Shown here: positions 1 through 5,798 of the stretch, one piece after another
Position numbering within the stretch: position 1 is the stretch's first letter
How the letters are laid out: every line of letters begins with the position of its first letter
NCBI GenBank assembly: GCA_025458985.1
Contig: JALORM010000093.1
Span: forward strand, 1-6,811
Direction: 5' to 3'
DNA length: 6,811 bases
Source of the DNA: Paracoccaceae bacterium
GTDB taxonomy: Bacteria; Pseudomonadota; Alphaproteobacteria; Rhodobacterales; Rhodobacteraceae
Translations under genes and position numbers: made by a program
Notes under the pieces: model-generated
Database searches by the model: none
Seen by the model: only the letters and a program-made list of their open reading frames with translations
What the model was told of the DNA's origin: nothing

Positions 1-699
1 ATGATGCCGGACCAGCTGTCGCGCGTGGCGGTCGAGGAAAAGGACGGCACCGCCGAGGATTACCTCTACGTGACGCGGGCCGAGGGCCTCGTCGCCGCGG
101 CGCAGATGGGCACCATCGAGTTCCACGTCTGGGGCGCTCGGGCCGACCGGATGGACCGGCCGGACCGCCTGGTGTTCGACCTTGACCCCGACGAGGGGCT
201 GGGCTGGCCCGAGGTGCAGGCGGCCGCGGTCGATGTGCGCGACCGACTTGCGGAACTTGGCCTCGCGTCGGGCGCCATCGTCACCGGGGGCAAGGGCGTG
301 CATGTCTGGCTGCCGCTGCGCCGCACCCGGGGCTGGGAGACGGTGAAGCTGTTCGCCAAGACTTTCGCCCATGTCCTGGCGGAAGGCGCGCCCGACCGCT
401 ACGTCGCCACGATGGCGAAGTCGCGCCGCAAGGGGCGGGTCTTCATCGACTGGCTGCGCAACGAACACGGCGCCACGGCGATCGCGCCCTATTCAGTCCG
501 GGCCCGCCGCGGCGCGCCCGTCGCCGTGCCCGTCAGCTGGGCCGAACTGGCGCGGCTGCCCTCGGCTGCGTCCTTCGGGATGGGCGACATGGCCAAGCGC
601 CTCGCCCGGCCCTGCCCGGCCGAGGCGCTGCAGGCAAAGCCGCAGGCGCTGAGCGACGCGGTCATCGCCAGGCTGGCCGACCGGGCGGATCGGTCCTGA
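1..699 (+). CDS. ligD: DNA ligase D, polymerase (primase-like) domain, 3' part only
   Basis: LigD is the bacterial non-homologous end-joining ligase. Its Pol domain, an archaeo-eukaryotic-primase fold, adds nucleotides, often ribonucleotides, at Ku-bound breaks before sealing. The 232 visible residues show the Pol signature in order: the region leading to GTIEFHVWGAR (residues 37-47), the metal-binding FDLDPD (acidic residues D60 and D62), the nucleotide-binding TGGKGVHVW (95-103), and FIDWLRNEHGATAIAPYSVR (148-167) with the third metal Asp at D150. A complete Pol domain is nearer 290 residues, and the usual beginning of the domain is missing. The frame is open at base 1, so the ATG-ATG at the edge is probably internal to a longer gene, with ligase and perhaps phosphoesterase domains upstream. 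No ku gene is visible. A stand-alone Pol (LigD-like primase) gene is the alternative. The stop is TGA at 697-699, and about 35 residues follow the Pol core. The family call is near certain; the gene's extent is not. Confidence 0.9.
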   Translation: MMPDQLSRVAVEEKDGTAEDYLYVTRAEGLVAAAQMGTIEFHVWGARADRMDRPDRLVFDLDPDEGLGWPEVQAAAVDVRDRLAELGLASGAIVTGGKGVHVWLPLRRTRGWETVKLFAKTFAHVLAEGAPDRYVATMAKSRRKGRVFIDWLRNEHGATAIAPYSVRARRGAPVAVPVSWAELARLPSAASFGMGDMAKRLARPCPAEALQAKPQALSDAVIARLADRADRS

Positions 700-737
700 G
701 GGCCGGGGCGCAGATGTCGCCTGTCAGCGGACCGGGC

Positions 738-752
738 CCCCAAGATCTGGGG
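738..752 (+). terminator. weak hairpin after ligD
   Basis: CCCCA (738-742) and TGGGG (748-752) form a 5-bp stem around a 5-nt AGATC loop, about 40 nt past the ligD stop. No T-run follows, so it lacks the hallmark of an intrinsic terminator. It may only mark the end of the ligD transcript, or mean nothing. Confidence 0.15.
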
Positions 753-780
753 ATCACCTGAAGGACGGCGCCAAAGCCTC

Positions 781-789
781 TGATAAAAT
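781..789 (+). promoter_or_regulatory. candidate extended -10 promoter for the carboxypeptidase gene
   Basis: TGATAAAAT reads as an extended -10 element: TG, one base, then TAAAAT, five of six matches to TATAAT. It stands out as AT-rich in a GC-rich setting. No good -35 is seen about 17 nt upstream (the bases there are near AAGGAC). Transcription would start near 796 and leave a leader of about 95 nt that contains the hairpin at 847-864. This is inference from consensus only. Confidence 0.25.
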
Positions 790-846
790 AGGCAGTTTCC
801 GGCGATTGGCGGCTGTGCTATCGTGCCTGCAAATCACAATAAGCCG

Positions 847-864
847 CACCGGGAAACCCGGGTG
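847..864 (+). other. leader hairpin upstream of the carboxypeptidase start
   Basis: CACCGGG (847-853) can pair with CCCGGGTG (857-864) across an AAA triloop. This gives seven base pairs with one bulged G. It ends about 14 nt before the AAGGG ribosome-binding site and 28 nt before the GTG start. No T-run follows, so it is not a terminator. It could affect translation or mRNA stability, but no known riboswitch class is recognisable. Confidence 0.3.
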
Positions 865-891
865 GCATGAGGCAGTGCAAGGGCAGTCGTC

Positions 892-2892
892 GTGACTCTA
901 CGACACGTATCGGGCGCGGTCCGCGTCCTGACCATGGTCGCATTCGTATGTCTGGCCCAGGCGGTGCGCGCCGCCCCCTACGCCGACATGGTGATGGACG
1001 CACGTTCCGGCGAAGTGCTGCACGCGACGAACGCCGACAGCCGCCTGCACCCGGCCTCGCTGACCAAGATGATGACGCTCTACATCGCGTTCGAGGCGAT
1101 CCGGCTTGGCGAGATATCTCTCGACACGATGGTGACGATCTCGCCCAAGGCCGCGGCCGAGCCGCCCTCGAAGCTCGGCCTTCGCGCGGGCCAGAAGATC
1201 CAGCTGCGCTACCTGATCCGCGCCGCGGCGGTCAAATCCGCGAACGACGCGGCAACCGCCATCGGCGAGGCGATCGGCGGGAGCGAGGCGGCCTTCGCCC
1301 GCCGGATGAACCGCACCGCCCGGGCGCTGGGCATGACCCGGACGACGTTCCAGAACGCCCACGGCCTGACCCAGTCGGGACACCTGTCGACCGCCCGCGA
1401 CATGACCATCCTGGGGCGGCACCTCTTCTATGACTATCCCCAGTACTACAACATATTCTCGCGCCGGTCGGCCGACGCCGGGGTGGGCGAGGTCGCCAAC
1501 ACCAACCGCCGCTTCCTCGACGCCTACGAGGGGGCCGACGGGATCAAGACCGGCTTCACGCGGGCGGCCGGGTTCAACCTTGTCGCATCGGCGCAGCGCG
1601 GCAACGTGCGCATCATCGCGACCGTCTTCGGCGGCCAGTCGACACCGCACCGCAACGCGCGAATGGCCGAACTGATGGACCTCGGGTTCAAGCAGGCGCC
1701 GCGCCGCGTGGCGGTCAGCCGGCCGAACCTTCCCGACTACGACCGGATCCCGGACGAGGAACCTGCGCAGGTGGCGTCCGGCGGGAACGATGGCGCCTTC
1801 GGGGTCAGCGGCGGGCGGATCACGCGGGCCAGCGGGGCGATTGCCCGGTCGCCGGTGCCGCGCCCACGGGGTGGCGGCGGCACCGCCGAACCGACGCCCG
1901 ACGCGCTTCTGGCCGCAATCGAAAGCGATGTCGCGACCGCCATAGCCAGCGTGGCCGCGGCCCAGGCCGTGACCCAAGCCGCCGATGCCCAGGCCGAAGC
2001 CGCCGAGGAAGCCGCCGCCATCGAGGCGGCCGCCGCCGAAGCGGCCGCCGCAACGCTGGCCGCCGCGACCGCTGCAGCCCTGCAGGCCGGGACCGCCGCC
2101 GAAGGGGAAGAGGTCGCGCAGGCCGAGGCGACCCCGCCGCGCATCGCGCCGCGACCGCGTCCCGCGACGCTCGCCGCCGCGGCCCCTCCGGAAGGAGAGG
2201 CGGAGGCCGCTCAGGTCGACGTCGCCGCCGCCGAACCCGACGCGGCAGCCGTGCCTGCCGACCCGCAGGTTGCCGAGGCCCCGGCCACCGCTGCGGTGGT
2301 GGCCGAGGCGCCCGCCGACCCTGCAGTCGACCCTGCGTCCGCTGTGCGGACCGACATCGCCGAGGCATCGGTGCCCGCGCTGCCTGAGGCCGGTGCCGCG
2401 GCGCCGCTTGCGCTTGCCGACCCTGCCGCCACGGCGCTCGCGCTTGCCCCCGAGGCTGCCTCCGCGCTGGAAGCCCCGGCGCCCGAGGCGGCATCCGACG
2501 TCGCCGCAGCGCCTGCGGAGGATGCGGGCGCCGTCCGGCTTGCCTCGGCCGCCGTGCTGACGCCCGACCTCATGGCCGGCGCGCCGGCGCTGCCCGAGCC
2601 GGTGCTGCGCCCCGAACCTGAGGCGCCCGAGGTCGTTACCCGCGCCTCGACGTCGGGCGGGCGGCATTCGGGGATTTCGCTCGGCCGGTTCCCCTCGCGC
2701 TTCGAAGCCGAAAAGATCCTGATCGCCACGGCGCTCGCCGACCCCGGCGGTCTGGGCGGGGCACTGCGCCGGATCGTCCAGCGCGGCGGCGGTTTCGAGG
2801 CGAGCTTCATGGGCCTGTCCTCGGAACAGGCGGGCCTGGCCTGCCGCCGCCTCTCTGCCCGCGGCAAGGAGTGCGCGACGATCGGCGAGTAA
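892..2892 (+). CDS. exported D-alanyl-D-alanine carboxypeptidase (PBP5/6-like, S11) with long Ala-rich linker and SPOR domain
   Basis: A serine D,D-carboxypeptidase that removes the terminal D-Ala from peptidoglycan pentapeptides in the periplasm. Residues 1-28 look like a signal peptide ending AVRAA. The penicillin-binding core is at about 29-265 and has all three catalytic motifs: SLTK (S56, K59), SAN (116-118) and KTG (219-221). I see no obvious PBP5 C-terminal beta domain or amphipathic anchor. Instead residues about 285-585 are a low-complexity tether: proline-free and Ala/Glu-rich at 337-414, then Pro/Ala/Glu/Asp-rich. A SPOR domain fills about 590-666, from ISLGRF to the CRR...KEC end, with cysteines 651 and 661. 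SPOR domains bind denuded septal glycans, which suggests a role at the division site. At 666 residues it is far longer than the usual 400 or so. Start: GTG 892 follows AAGGG with 8 nt spacing; ATG 934 would halve the signal peptide. Function is confident; septal targeting is inferred. Confidence 0.93.
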   Translation: MTLRHVSGAVRVLTMVAFVCLAQAVRAAPYADMVMDARSGEVLHATNADSRLHPASLTKMMTLYIAFEAIRLGEISLDTMVTISPKAAAEPPSKLGLRAGQKIQLRYLIRAAAVKSANDAATAIGEAIGGSEAAFARRMNRTARALGMTRTTFQNAHGLTQSGHLSTARDMTILGRHLFYDYPQYYNIFSRRSADAGVGEVANTNRRFLDAYEGADGIKTGFTRAAGFNLVASAQRGNVRIIATVFGGQSTPHRNARMAELMDLGFKQAPRRVAVSRPNLPDYDRIPDEEPAQVASGGNDGAFGVSGGRITRASGAIARSPVPRPRGGGGTAEPTPDALLAAIESDVATAIASVAAAQAVTQAADAQAEAAEEAAAIEAAAAEAAAATLAAATAAALQAGTAAEGEEVAQAEATPPRIAPRPRPATLAAAAPPEGEAEAAQVDVAAAEPDAAAVPADPQVAEAPATAAVVAEAPADPAVDPASAVRTDIAEASVPALPEAGAAAPLALADPAATALALAPEAASALEAPAPEAASDVAAAPAEDAGAVRLASAAVLTPDLMAGAPALPEPVLRPEPEAPEVVTRASTSGGRHSGISLGRFPSRFEAEKILIATALADPGGLGGALRRIVQRGGGFEASFMGLSSEQAGLACRRLSARGKECATIGE

Positions 2893-2893
2893 C

Positions 2894-2914
2894 CCGCTTG
2901 CTCCTCCGAAGCGG
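2894..2914. terminator. hairpin in the convergent gap, possible bidirectional terminator
   Basis: CCGCTT (2894-2899) and AAGCGG (2909-2914) form a perfect 6-bp stem with a 9-nt loop. It lies in the 27-nt gap between the plus-strand carboxypeptidase stop and the minus-strand small-protein stop. Being symmetrical it could serve both strands. It lacks a T-run on either side. A separate 10-bp palindrome, GCGCTAGCGC (2917-2926), overlaps the minus-strand stop codon. Confidence 0.35.
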
Positions 2915-2919
2915 ACGCG

Positions 2920-3162
2920 CTAGCGCCGCGGCCCGTAGGTCTGCCAGAGCCAGATCAGGACCATCGCGCCCAGGACAGCGCCGACGAACCCGCCGAGCCA
3001 GCCGCCGACGGTCAGGATCATGCGCAGGACGAGGCCACCCGCCAGGGCGCCGAGGATGCCGATGGCCACGGTCTCGACGAGGCCCGTCCGCAGCCCCATG
3101 ACCCGGGTGGCGATGAATCCCGCCGCCGCACCGATGATGATGAGGAAGGCAAACGCGCCCTT
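2920..3162 (-). CDS. small GlsB/YeaQ/YmgE-like membrane protein, apparent start codon lost (AAG)
   Basis: Reading leftward to TAG at 2922-2920, this frame encodes an 80-residue, Gly-rich hydrophobic protein of the GlsB/YeaQ/YmgE (transglycosylase-associated) type. Three hydrophobic stretches lie at about residues 4-19, 31-50 and 54-73, and the tail is WQTYGPRR. The family consists of small inner-membrane proteins linked to stress and has no established biochemical activity. The first segment, FLIIIGAAAGFIATRVMG, matches the family's normal N-terminus, so translation should begin near 3162. The frame opens after a TGA at 3204-3202, and the first ATG/GTG/TTG is Met22 at 3099-3097, which would delete the first membrane segment. 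At the ideal place, 6 nt after a perfect AGGAGG (3174-3169), there is AAG. Options are a point mutation or sequence error of ATG, initiation at an ATC codon further in, or a 59-residue product from 3099. It sits 10 nt after the previous stop, so it is cotranscribed. Family call fairly confident; start unresolved. Confidence 0.7.
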   Translation of the reverse strand, partial: KGAFAFLIIIGAAAGFIATRVMGLRTGLVETVAIGILGALAGGLVLRMILTVGGWLGGFVGAVLGAMVLIWLWQTYGPRR

Positions 3163-3168
3163 CCCGCG

Positions 3169-3174
3169 CCTCCT
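3169..3174 (-). promoter_or_regulatory. perfect Shine-Dalgarno overlapping the upstream stop codon
   Basis: On the minus strand AGGAGG begins inside the TAG stop of the preceding small membrane gene and ends 6 nt before the AAG codon at 3162-3160. Its strength and spacing are what one expects immediately before a real start codon, and they are the main reason for placing the next gene's start at 3162. Confidence 0.6.
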
Positions 3175-3418
3175 AGCGGTTGCGGTAGTGGGTCGGGACG
3201 ATCACCAGCGCCCCGACCGAGGCCACGACGGCGTTCATCCCCGGGCTGCCGAAGCCGATGCGGAACATGGTGCCGACGAAGAAGAACAGCATCGCGCCCC
3301 CGATGCAGATGATGATCGAGGGCAGGATGCCGTTCCGGGTGAAGCCGGTCCGCTCGGACACGAAGCCGACCACCGCGGCGATGACGCAGCTGCCCAGCAG
3401 CGTGTAGAAGAAGTGCAT
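3173..3418 (-). CDS. small membrane protein, divergent GlsB/YeaQ-like
   Basis: An 81-residue hydrophobic protein. Likely membrane segments lie at about residues 3-21, 31-53 and 58-76, and the end is charged (HYRNR). The layout (short helix, RTG turn, Gly-containing second helix with CIGGAMLFF, third helix with ASVGALVIV) resembles the GlsB/YeaQ/YmgE family and the neighbour downstream, with which it shares an RTG[F/L] turn after the first helix. Individual residues are otherwise divergent, so the family call is tentative and no function is claimed. Start: ATG at 3418-3416, only 5 nt after the fmt stop. A GGAGG (3433-3429) inside the end of fmt gives 10-nt spacing, and GAAGG (3425-3421) is closer. 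The frame stays open far upstream across fmt, but that extension is an out-of-frame shadow of fmt. Tight spacing implies cotranscription, and probably coupled translation, with fmt. Confidence 0.78.
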   Translation of the reverse strand: MHFFYTLLGSCVIAAVVGFVSERTGFTRNGILPSIIICIGGAMLFFFVGTMFRIGFGSPGMNAVVASVGALVIVPTHYRNR

Positions 3419-3423
3419 CGCCT

Positions 3424-4347
3424 TCAGCCCTCCGGCCCTTTGCCCAGCCGCGTTCCCGGCGGCACGTCGAACCCGCGCAGGAACTCCGCCGCATCCTGTG
3501 CGCCGCGCCCCGCGCGCTGCAGCCGCAGGAGCCGCACCGCGCCGGTCCCGCACGCGACCGTCAGCGCACCGTCCAGCACCGCGCCCGGCGCACCCTGCCC
3601 GTCGGCGCAGCACGAGGCAAGAAGCTTCACCCGCTCGCCCGAAACCTCGGTCCATGCCCCGGGGAAGGGCGAAAGGCCGCGGATCTGGCGGTCGATCTCG
3701 GCGGCGGGCCGGATCCAGTCCACCCGCGCCTCGGCCTTGTCGATCTTCGCCGCATAGGTCGCGCCCTCGGCGCGCTGCGGTTCGGGCTTCAGCCACGGCA
3801 GCCGGTCCAGCGCCTCGACCACCAGCCGCCCGCCCAGCACCGCCAGCCGGTCGTGTAGGTCCCCGGTCGTGTCCTGCGCCGCGATCGGGACCGCCGCGCG
3901 CAGGTAGACAGGCCCGGTATCGAGCCCCTCGTCCATCCGCATGATGCAGATCCCCGTCTCGGCGTCGCCCGCCATCACGGCACGGTGGATGGGCGCCGCG
4001 CCGCGCCAGCGCGGCAGAAGCGAGGCATGGATGTTGAGGCAGCCAAGCCGCGGCGCGTCGAGCACGGGGCGGGGCAGGATCAGCCCGTAGGCGACGACCA
4101 CCGCGGCATCGGCCGCAAGCTCGGCAAACCCGGCCTGCGCCTCGGGCGTCTTCAGGCTGCGCGGGCAGCGCACCGGCAGGCCCAGCGCCTCGGCCCGCAC
4201 CTGCACGGGCGAGGGGCGGTCGGCCTGCCCCCGGCCGGCCGGACGTGGTGCCCGGGTATAGACCGCCGCGACCTCGTGCCCCGCCGCCACGAGCGCCTCG
4301 AGCGCCGGAACCGCGAAATCGGGCGTCCCCATGAAGATCAGGCGCAT
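3424..4347 (-). CDS. fmt: methionyl-tRNA formyltransferase
   Basis: Cytosolic enzyme that transfers a formyl group from 10-formyl-tetrahydrofolate to the amino group of Met-tRNAfMet, preparing the initiator tRNA for translation. The 307 residues are normal for the family. Residues 1-12 carry the N-terminal MRLIFMGTPDFA. The formyl-folate site is SLLPRWRG (109-116). The catalytic triad is N105, H107 (in NIHASLLP) and D143 (in MDEGLDTGP). The C-terminal OB-like tRNA-binding domain begins near TYAAKIDKAEARVDW (197-211) and runs to the end. Start: ATG 4347-4345, preceded by GGAG (4358-4355) with 7-nt spacing; an upstream extension of the frame to 4647 overlaps the peptidase gene and has no family similarity. 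It lies 55 nt behind the P1 peptidase and 5 nt ahead of a small membrane gene. The usual partner def (peptide deformylase) is not next to it in this window. Confidence 0.97.
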   Translation of the reverse strand: MRLIFMGTPDFAVPALEALVAAGHEVAAVYTRAPRPAGRGQADRPSPVQVRAEALGLPVRCPRSLKTPEAQAGFAELAADAAVVVAYGLILPRPVLDAPRLGCLNIHASLLPRWRGAAPIHRAVMAGDAETGICIMRMDEGLDTGPVYLRAAVPIAAQDTTGDLHDRLAVLGGRLVVEALDRLPWLKPEPQRAEGATYAAKIDKAEARVDWIRPAAEIDRQIRGLSPFPGAWTEVSGERVKLLASCCADGQGAPGAVLDGALTVACGTGAVRLLRLQRAGRGAQDAAEFLRGFDVPPGTRLGKGPEG

Positions 4348-4402
4348 CGGCGGGCTCCGGCCGGAAGGGTCTCCGGCAGATAGTCCCTGCCGCCCCGCTC
4401 CG

Positions 4403-5413
4403 CTACCCCCCGTAGCGCTGCCGCCAGGTCGGCAGCGGGTCACCCGGCGCGGGCACCGCCGCCCAGACTGCCCGCGCGATGGCGCGCGCCAGGCAGCAGG
4501 CGGCGGCATGGCCCAGGCGGAAGGTGTCGGCCAGCGGGTCGCCCAGCGGCCTCTCTCCGGTCGCGGCAGCGAAGACGAGGTCGCCGTCCAGAAGCGTGTG
4601 CGAGGGCACCAGCGCCCGCGCGATCCCGTCCTGCGCGGCGACGGCAAGGCGCGTCGCCTGCGCCTGGGTCAGGTGCGCATCCGTCGCGACGATGGCGATG
4701 GTCGTCGCCTCGCCCGCGCGCTTGTCGGGTGCGAATTCCGCCTCGGGCTGCCAGGCGACGGCGGGCGGCGCGCCCACCCCGCCGAACTCTCCGTCGATCT
4801 CCCAGGGGCCGGCCCAGAAGTGCCCGGCGCCACTTCCGCCTTCGCCCGCGACCGGCGAGCCGAGCGCGTTGACCGCGACCAGCGCCCCCACGGTATAGCC
4901 GCCCTCGATGACAGCCGAGGCGGACCCGAGCCCGCCCTTCATCCCGCGCGCCGTGGCGCCGGTCCCGGCCCCCGCGGTGCCCAGGGCGAAGTCGCAGGCA
5001 GCCGCCGCCAGCGCCGCCCGCCCCAGACGGCCATAGGGGTTCACGTCCCAGTCCTTGCGCCCGCCGTTGCCGAGGTCGAACAGGATCGCCGCCGGCACGA
5101 TCGGCACCCGCTGGTCCCCGACCGCAAAGCCGCGGCCCGCCGCCCTCAATGCGTCGGCCACGCCCGAGGCGGCATCGAGCCCCAGCGCCGAACCGCCCGA
5201 CAGCACCAGCGCGTCGACCTCCTGCACCAGCCGGTCGGGGGCGAGAAGGTCGGTCTCACGCGTGCCGGGTGCCCCGCCCATCACGCTCACCCCGGCCACG
5301 AAGGGCCGGTCGGCGACCAGCACGGTCACGCCGGTCTTCACGCCGTGATCCTCGGCATTGCCGACCCGAAGCCCCGCGACGTCGGTGACCAGGTTTCTCG
5401 GCCCTGGCCGCAT
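4403..5413 (-). CDS. P1-family (S58) peptidase, DmpA/NylC-like N-terminal-nucleophile hydrolase
   Basis: A self-processing amidohydrolase family that includes DmpA (D-/L-aminopeptidase), beta-peptidyl aminopeptidases and the nylon-oligomer hydrolase NylC. The 336 residues show NLVTDVAGLRVGNA (7-20), VLSGGSALGLDAA (70-82), DLGNGG (113-118), KDWDVNPYGRLG (120-131), GATARGMKGGLGSAS (152-166) and YTVGALVAVNALG (173-185). ATTIAIVATDAHLT (236-249) follows. By analogy with the N/T cleavage in NylC, autoproteolysis is expected between A236 and T237, making T237 the nucleophile; this is inference. No signal peptide is seen, so it is probably cytoplasmic. ATG at 5413-5411 overlaps the cupin stop by one base (TGATG), indicating translational coupling, and only a weak AAGG precedes it. 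The true substrate (beta-, D- or ordinary peptide, lactam or amide) cannot be read from sequence. The upstream peptide-type binding protein is compatible with small peptides or amides. Confidence 0.9.
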   Translation of the reverse strand: MRPGPRNLVTDVAGLRVGNAEDHGVKTGVTVLVADRPFVAGVSVMGGAPGTRETDLLAPDRLVQEVDALVLSGGSALGLDAASGVADALRAAGRGFAVGDQRVPIVPAAILFDLGNGGRKDWDVNPYGRLGRAALAAAACDFALGTAGAGTGATARGMKGGLGSASAVIEGGYTVGALVAVNALGSPVAGEGGSGAGHFWAGPWEIDGEFGGVGAPPAVAWQPEAEFAPDKRAGEATTIAIVATDAHLTQAQATRLAVAAQDGIARALVPSHTLLDGDLVFAAATGERPLGDPLADTFRLGHAAACCLARAIARAVWAAVPAPGDPLPTWRQRYGG

Positions 5414-5763
5414 CAGATCCGCGCCTTGGCCGCTGCGGTCGCGGCGTTCCCGGTGTTGGGCGTCCCCTTCGGCTCGATCAGCAGAACCCGGGCTTCGGCC
5501 GCCGCCCGCGGCCGGTGCCGCACGCCGGCCGGCACGACGAACAGCTCGCCCGGCCGCAGCACGTGCGTCCTGTCCTCCACGTCAAGCAGAACCTCTCCCT
5601 CCAGGACCAGGAAGAAGTCGTCGGTGTCGGGATGCTGGTGGAACGGGAACTCGCCCGCGAACTTCACCACCATGATGTCGTTGCCATTGTAGTCGGCGAC
5701 GACCTTCGGATCCCAGTGCGTGTCGAACAGCGACAGCTTCTCGGCAAGATTGACGACCCTCAT
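5413..5763 (-). CDS. small single-domain cupin protein
   Basis: A 116-residue cupin, a small beta-barrel that usually binds one metal ion. Cupin motif 1 is at 37-56: G37, H42, H44, then DDFFLVLEG, where D49 occupies the position normally held by a Glu ligand. Motif 2 is at 72-83: G72, P78, G80, H83. Three His and one Asp could still bind metal. The Ala-rich tail (107-116) has no recognisable role. Many proteins of this size are called mannose-6-phosphate-isomerase-like or simply cupin-domain; the reaction is unknown. Start: ATG 5763-5761 behind AGGA (5772-5769) with 5-nt spacing, part of an AAAAGGAAG stretch. The stop overlaps the P1 peptidase start by one base, so the two products are made together and probably act in the same pathway. 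Upstream, across a GC hairpin, is the SDR gene. Confidence 0.88.
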   Translation of the reverse strand: MRVVNLAEKLSLFDTHWDPKVVADYNGNDIMVVKFAGEFPFHQHPDTDDFFLVLEGEVLLDVEDRTHVLRPGELFVVPAGVRHRPRAAAEARVLLIEPKGTPNTGNAATAAAKARI

Positions 5764-5798
5764 GATCTTCCTTTTGTCTCAAATACCGCGCGGGGGGT

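Noticed and set aside
1985..2560. Arg/Pro-rich 191-codon plus-strand frame inside the linker region
   Set aside because: It is the +1 reading of the GCC-rich linker of the carboxypeptidase, with no independent start signal.
898..2667. 589-codon minus-strand open frame antisense to the carboxypeptidase
   Set aside because: Gly/Arg-rich translation with no motif; long antisense frames are expected from high-GC codon use, and the plus-strand gene has all catalytic motifs.
3018..3494. 158-codon minus-strand frame across the small membrane genes
   Set aside because: Arg/His-rich out-of-frame product; the two hydrophobic frames with good ribosome-binding sites explain the region.
4360..4375. CCGGA/TCCGG inverted repeat before fmt as a terminator
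   Set aside because: Only a 5-bp stem with a 6-nt loop and no T-run, in sequence where such short GC repeats are common by chance.
4348..4647. N-terminal extension of the fmt frame
   Set aside because: It overlaps the end of the peptidase gene and lacks similarity to Fmt; MRLIFMGTPDF at 4347 with GGAG in front is the canonical start.
4331..5692. 453-codon plus-strand open frame
   Set aside because: Arg/Pro-rich shadow of the minus-strand fmt, peptidase and cupin genes, with no recognisable family and poor start context.
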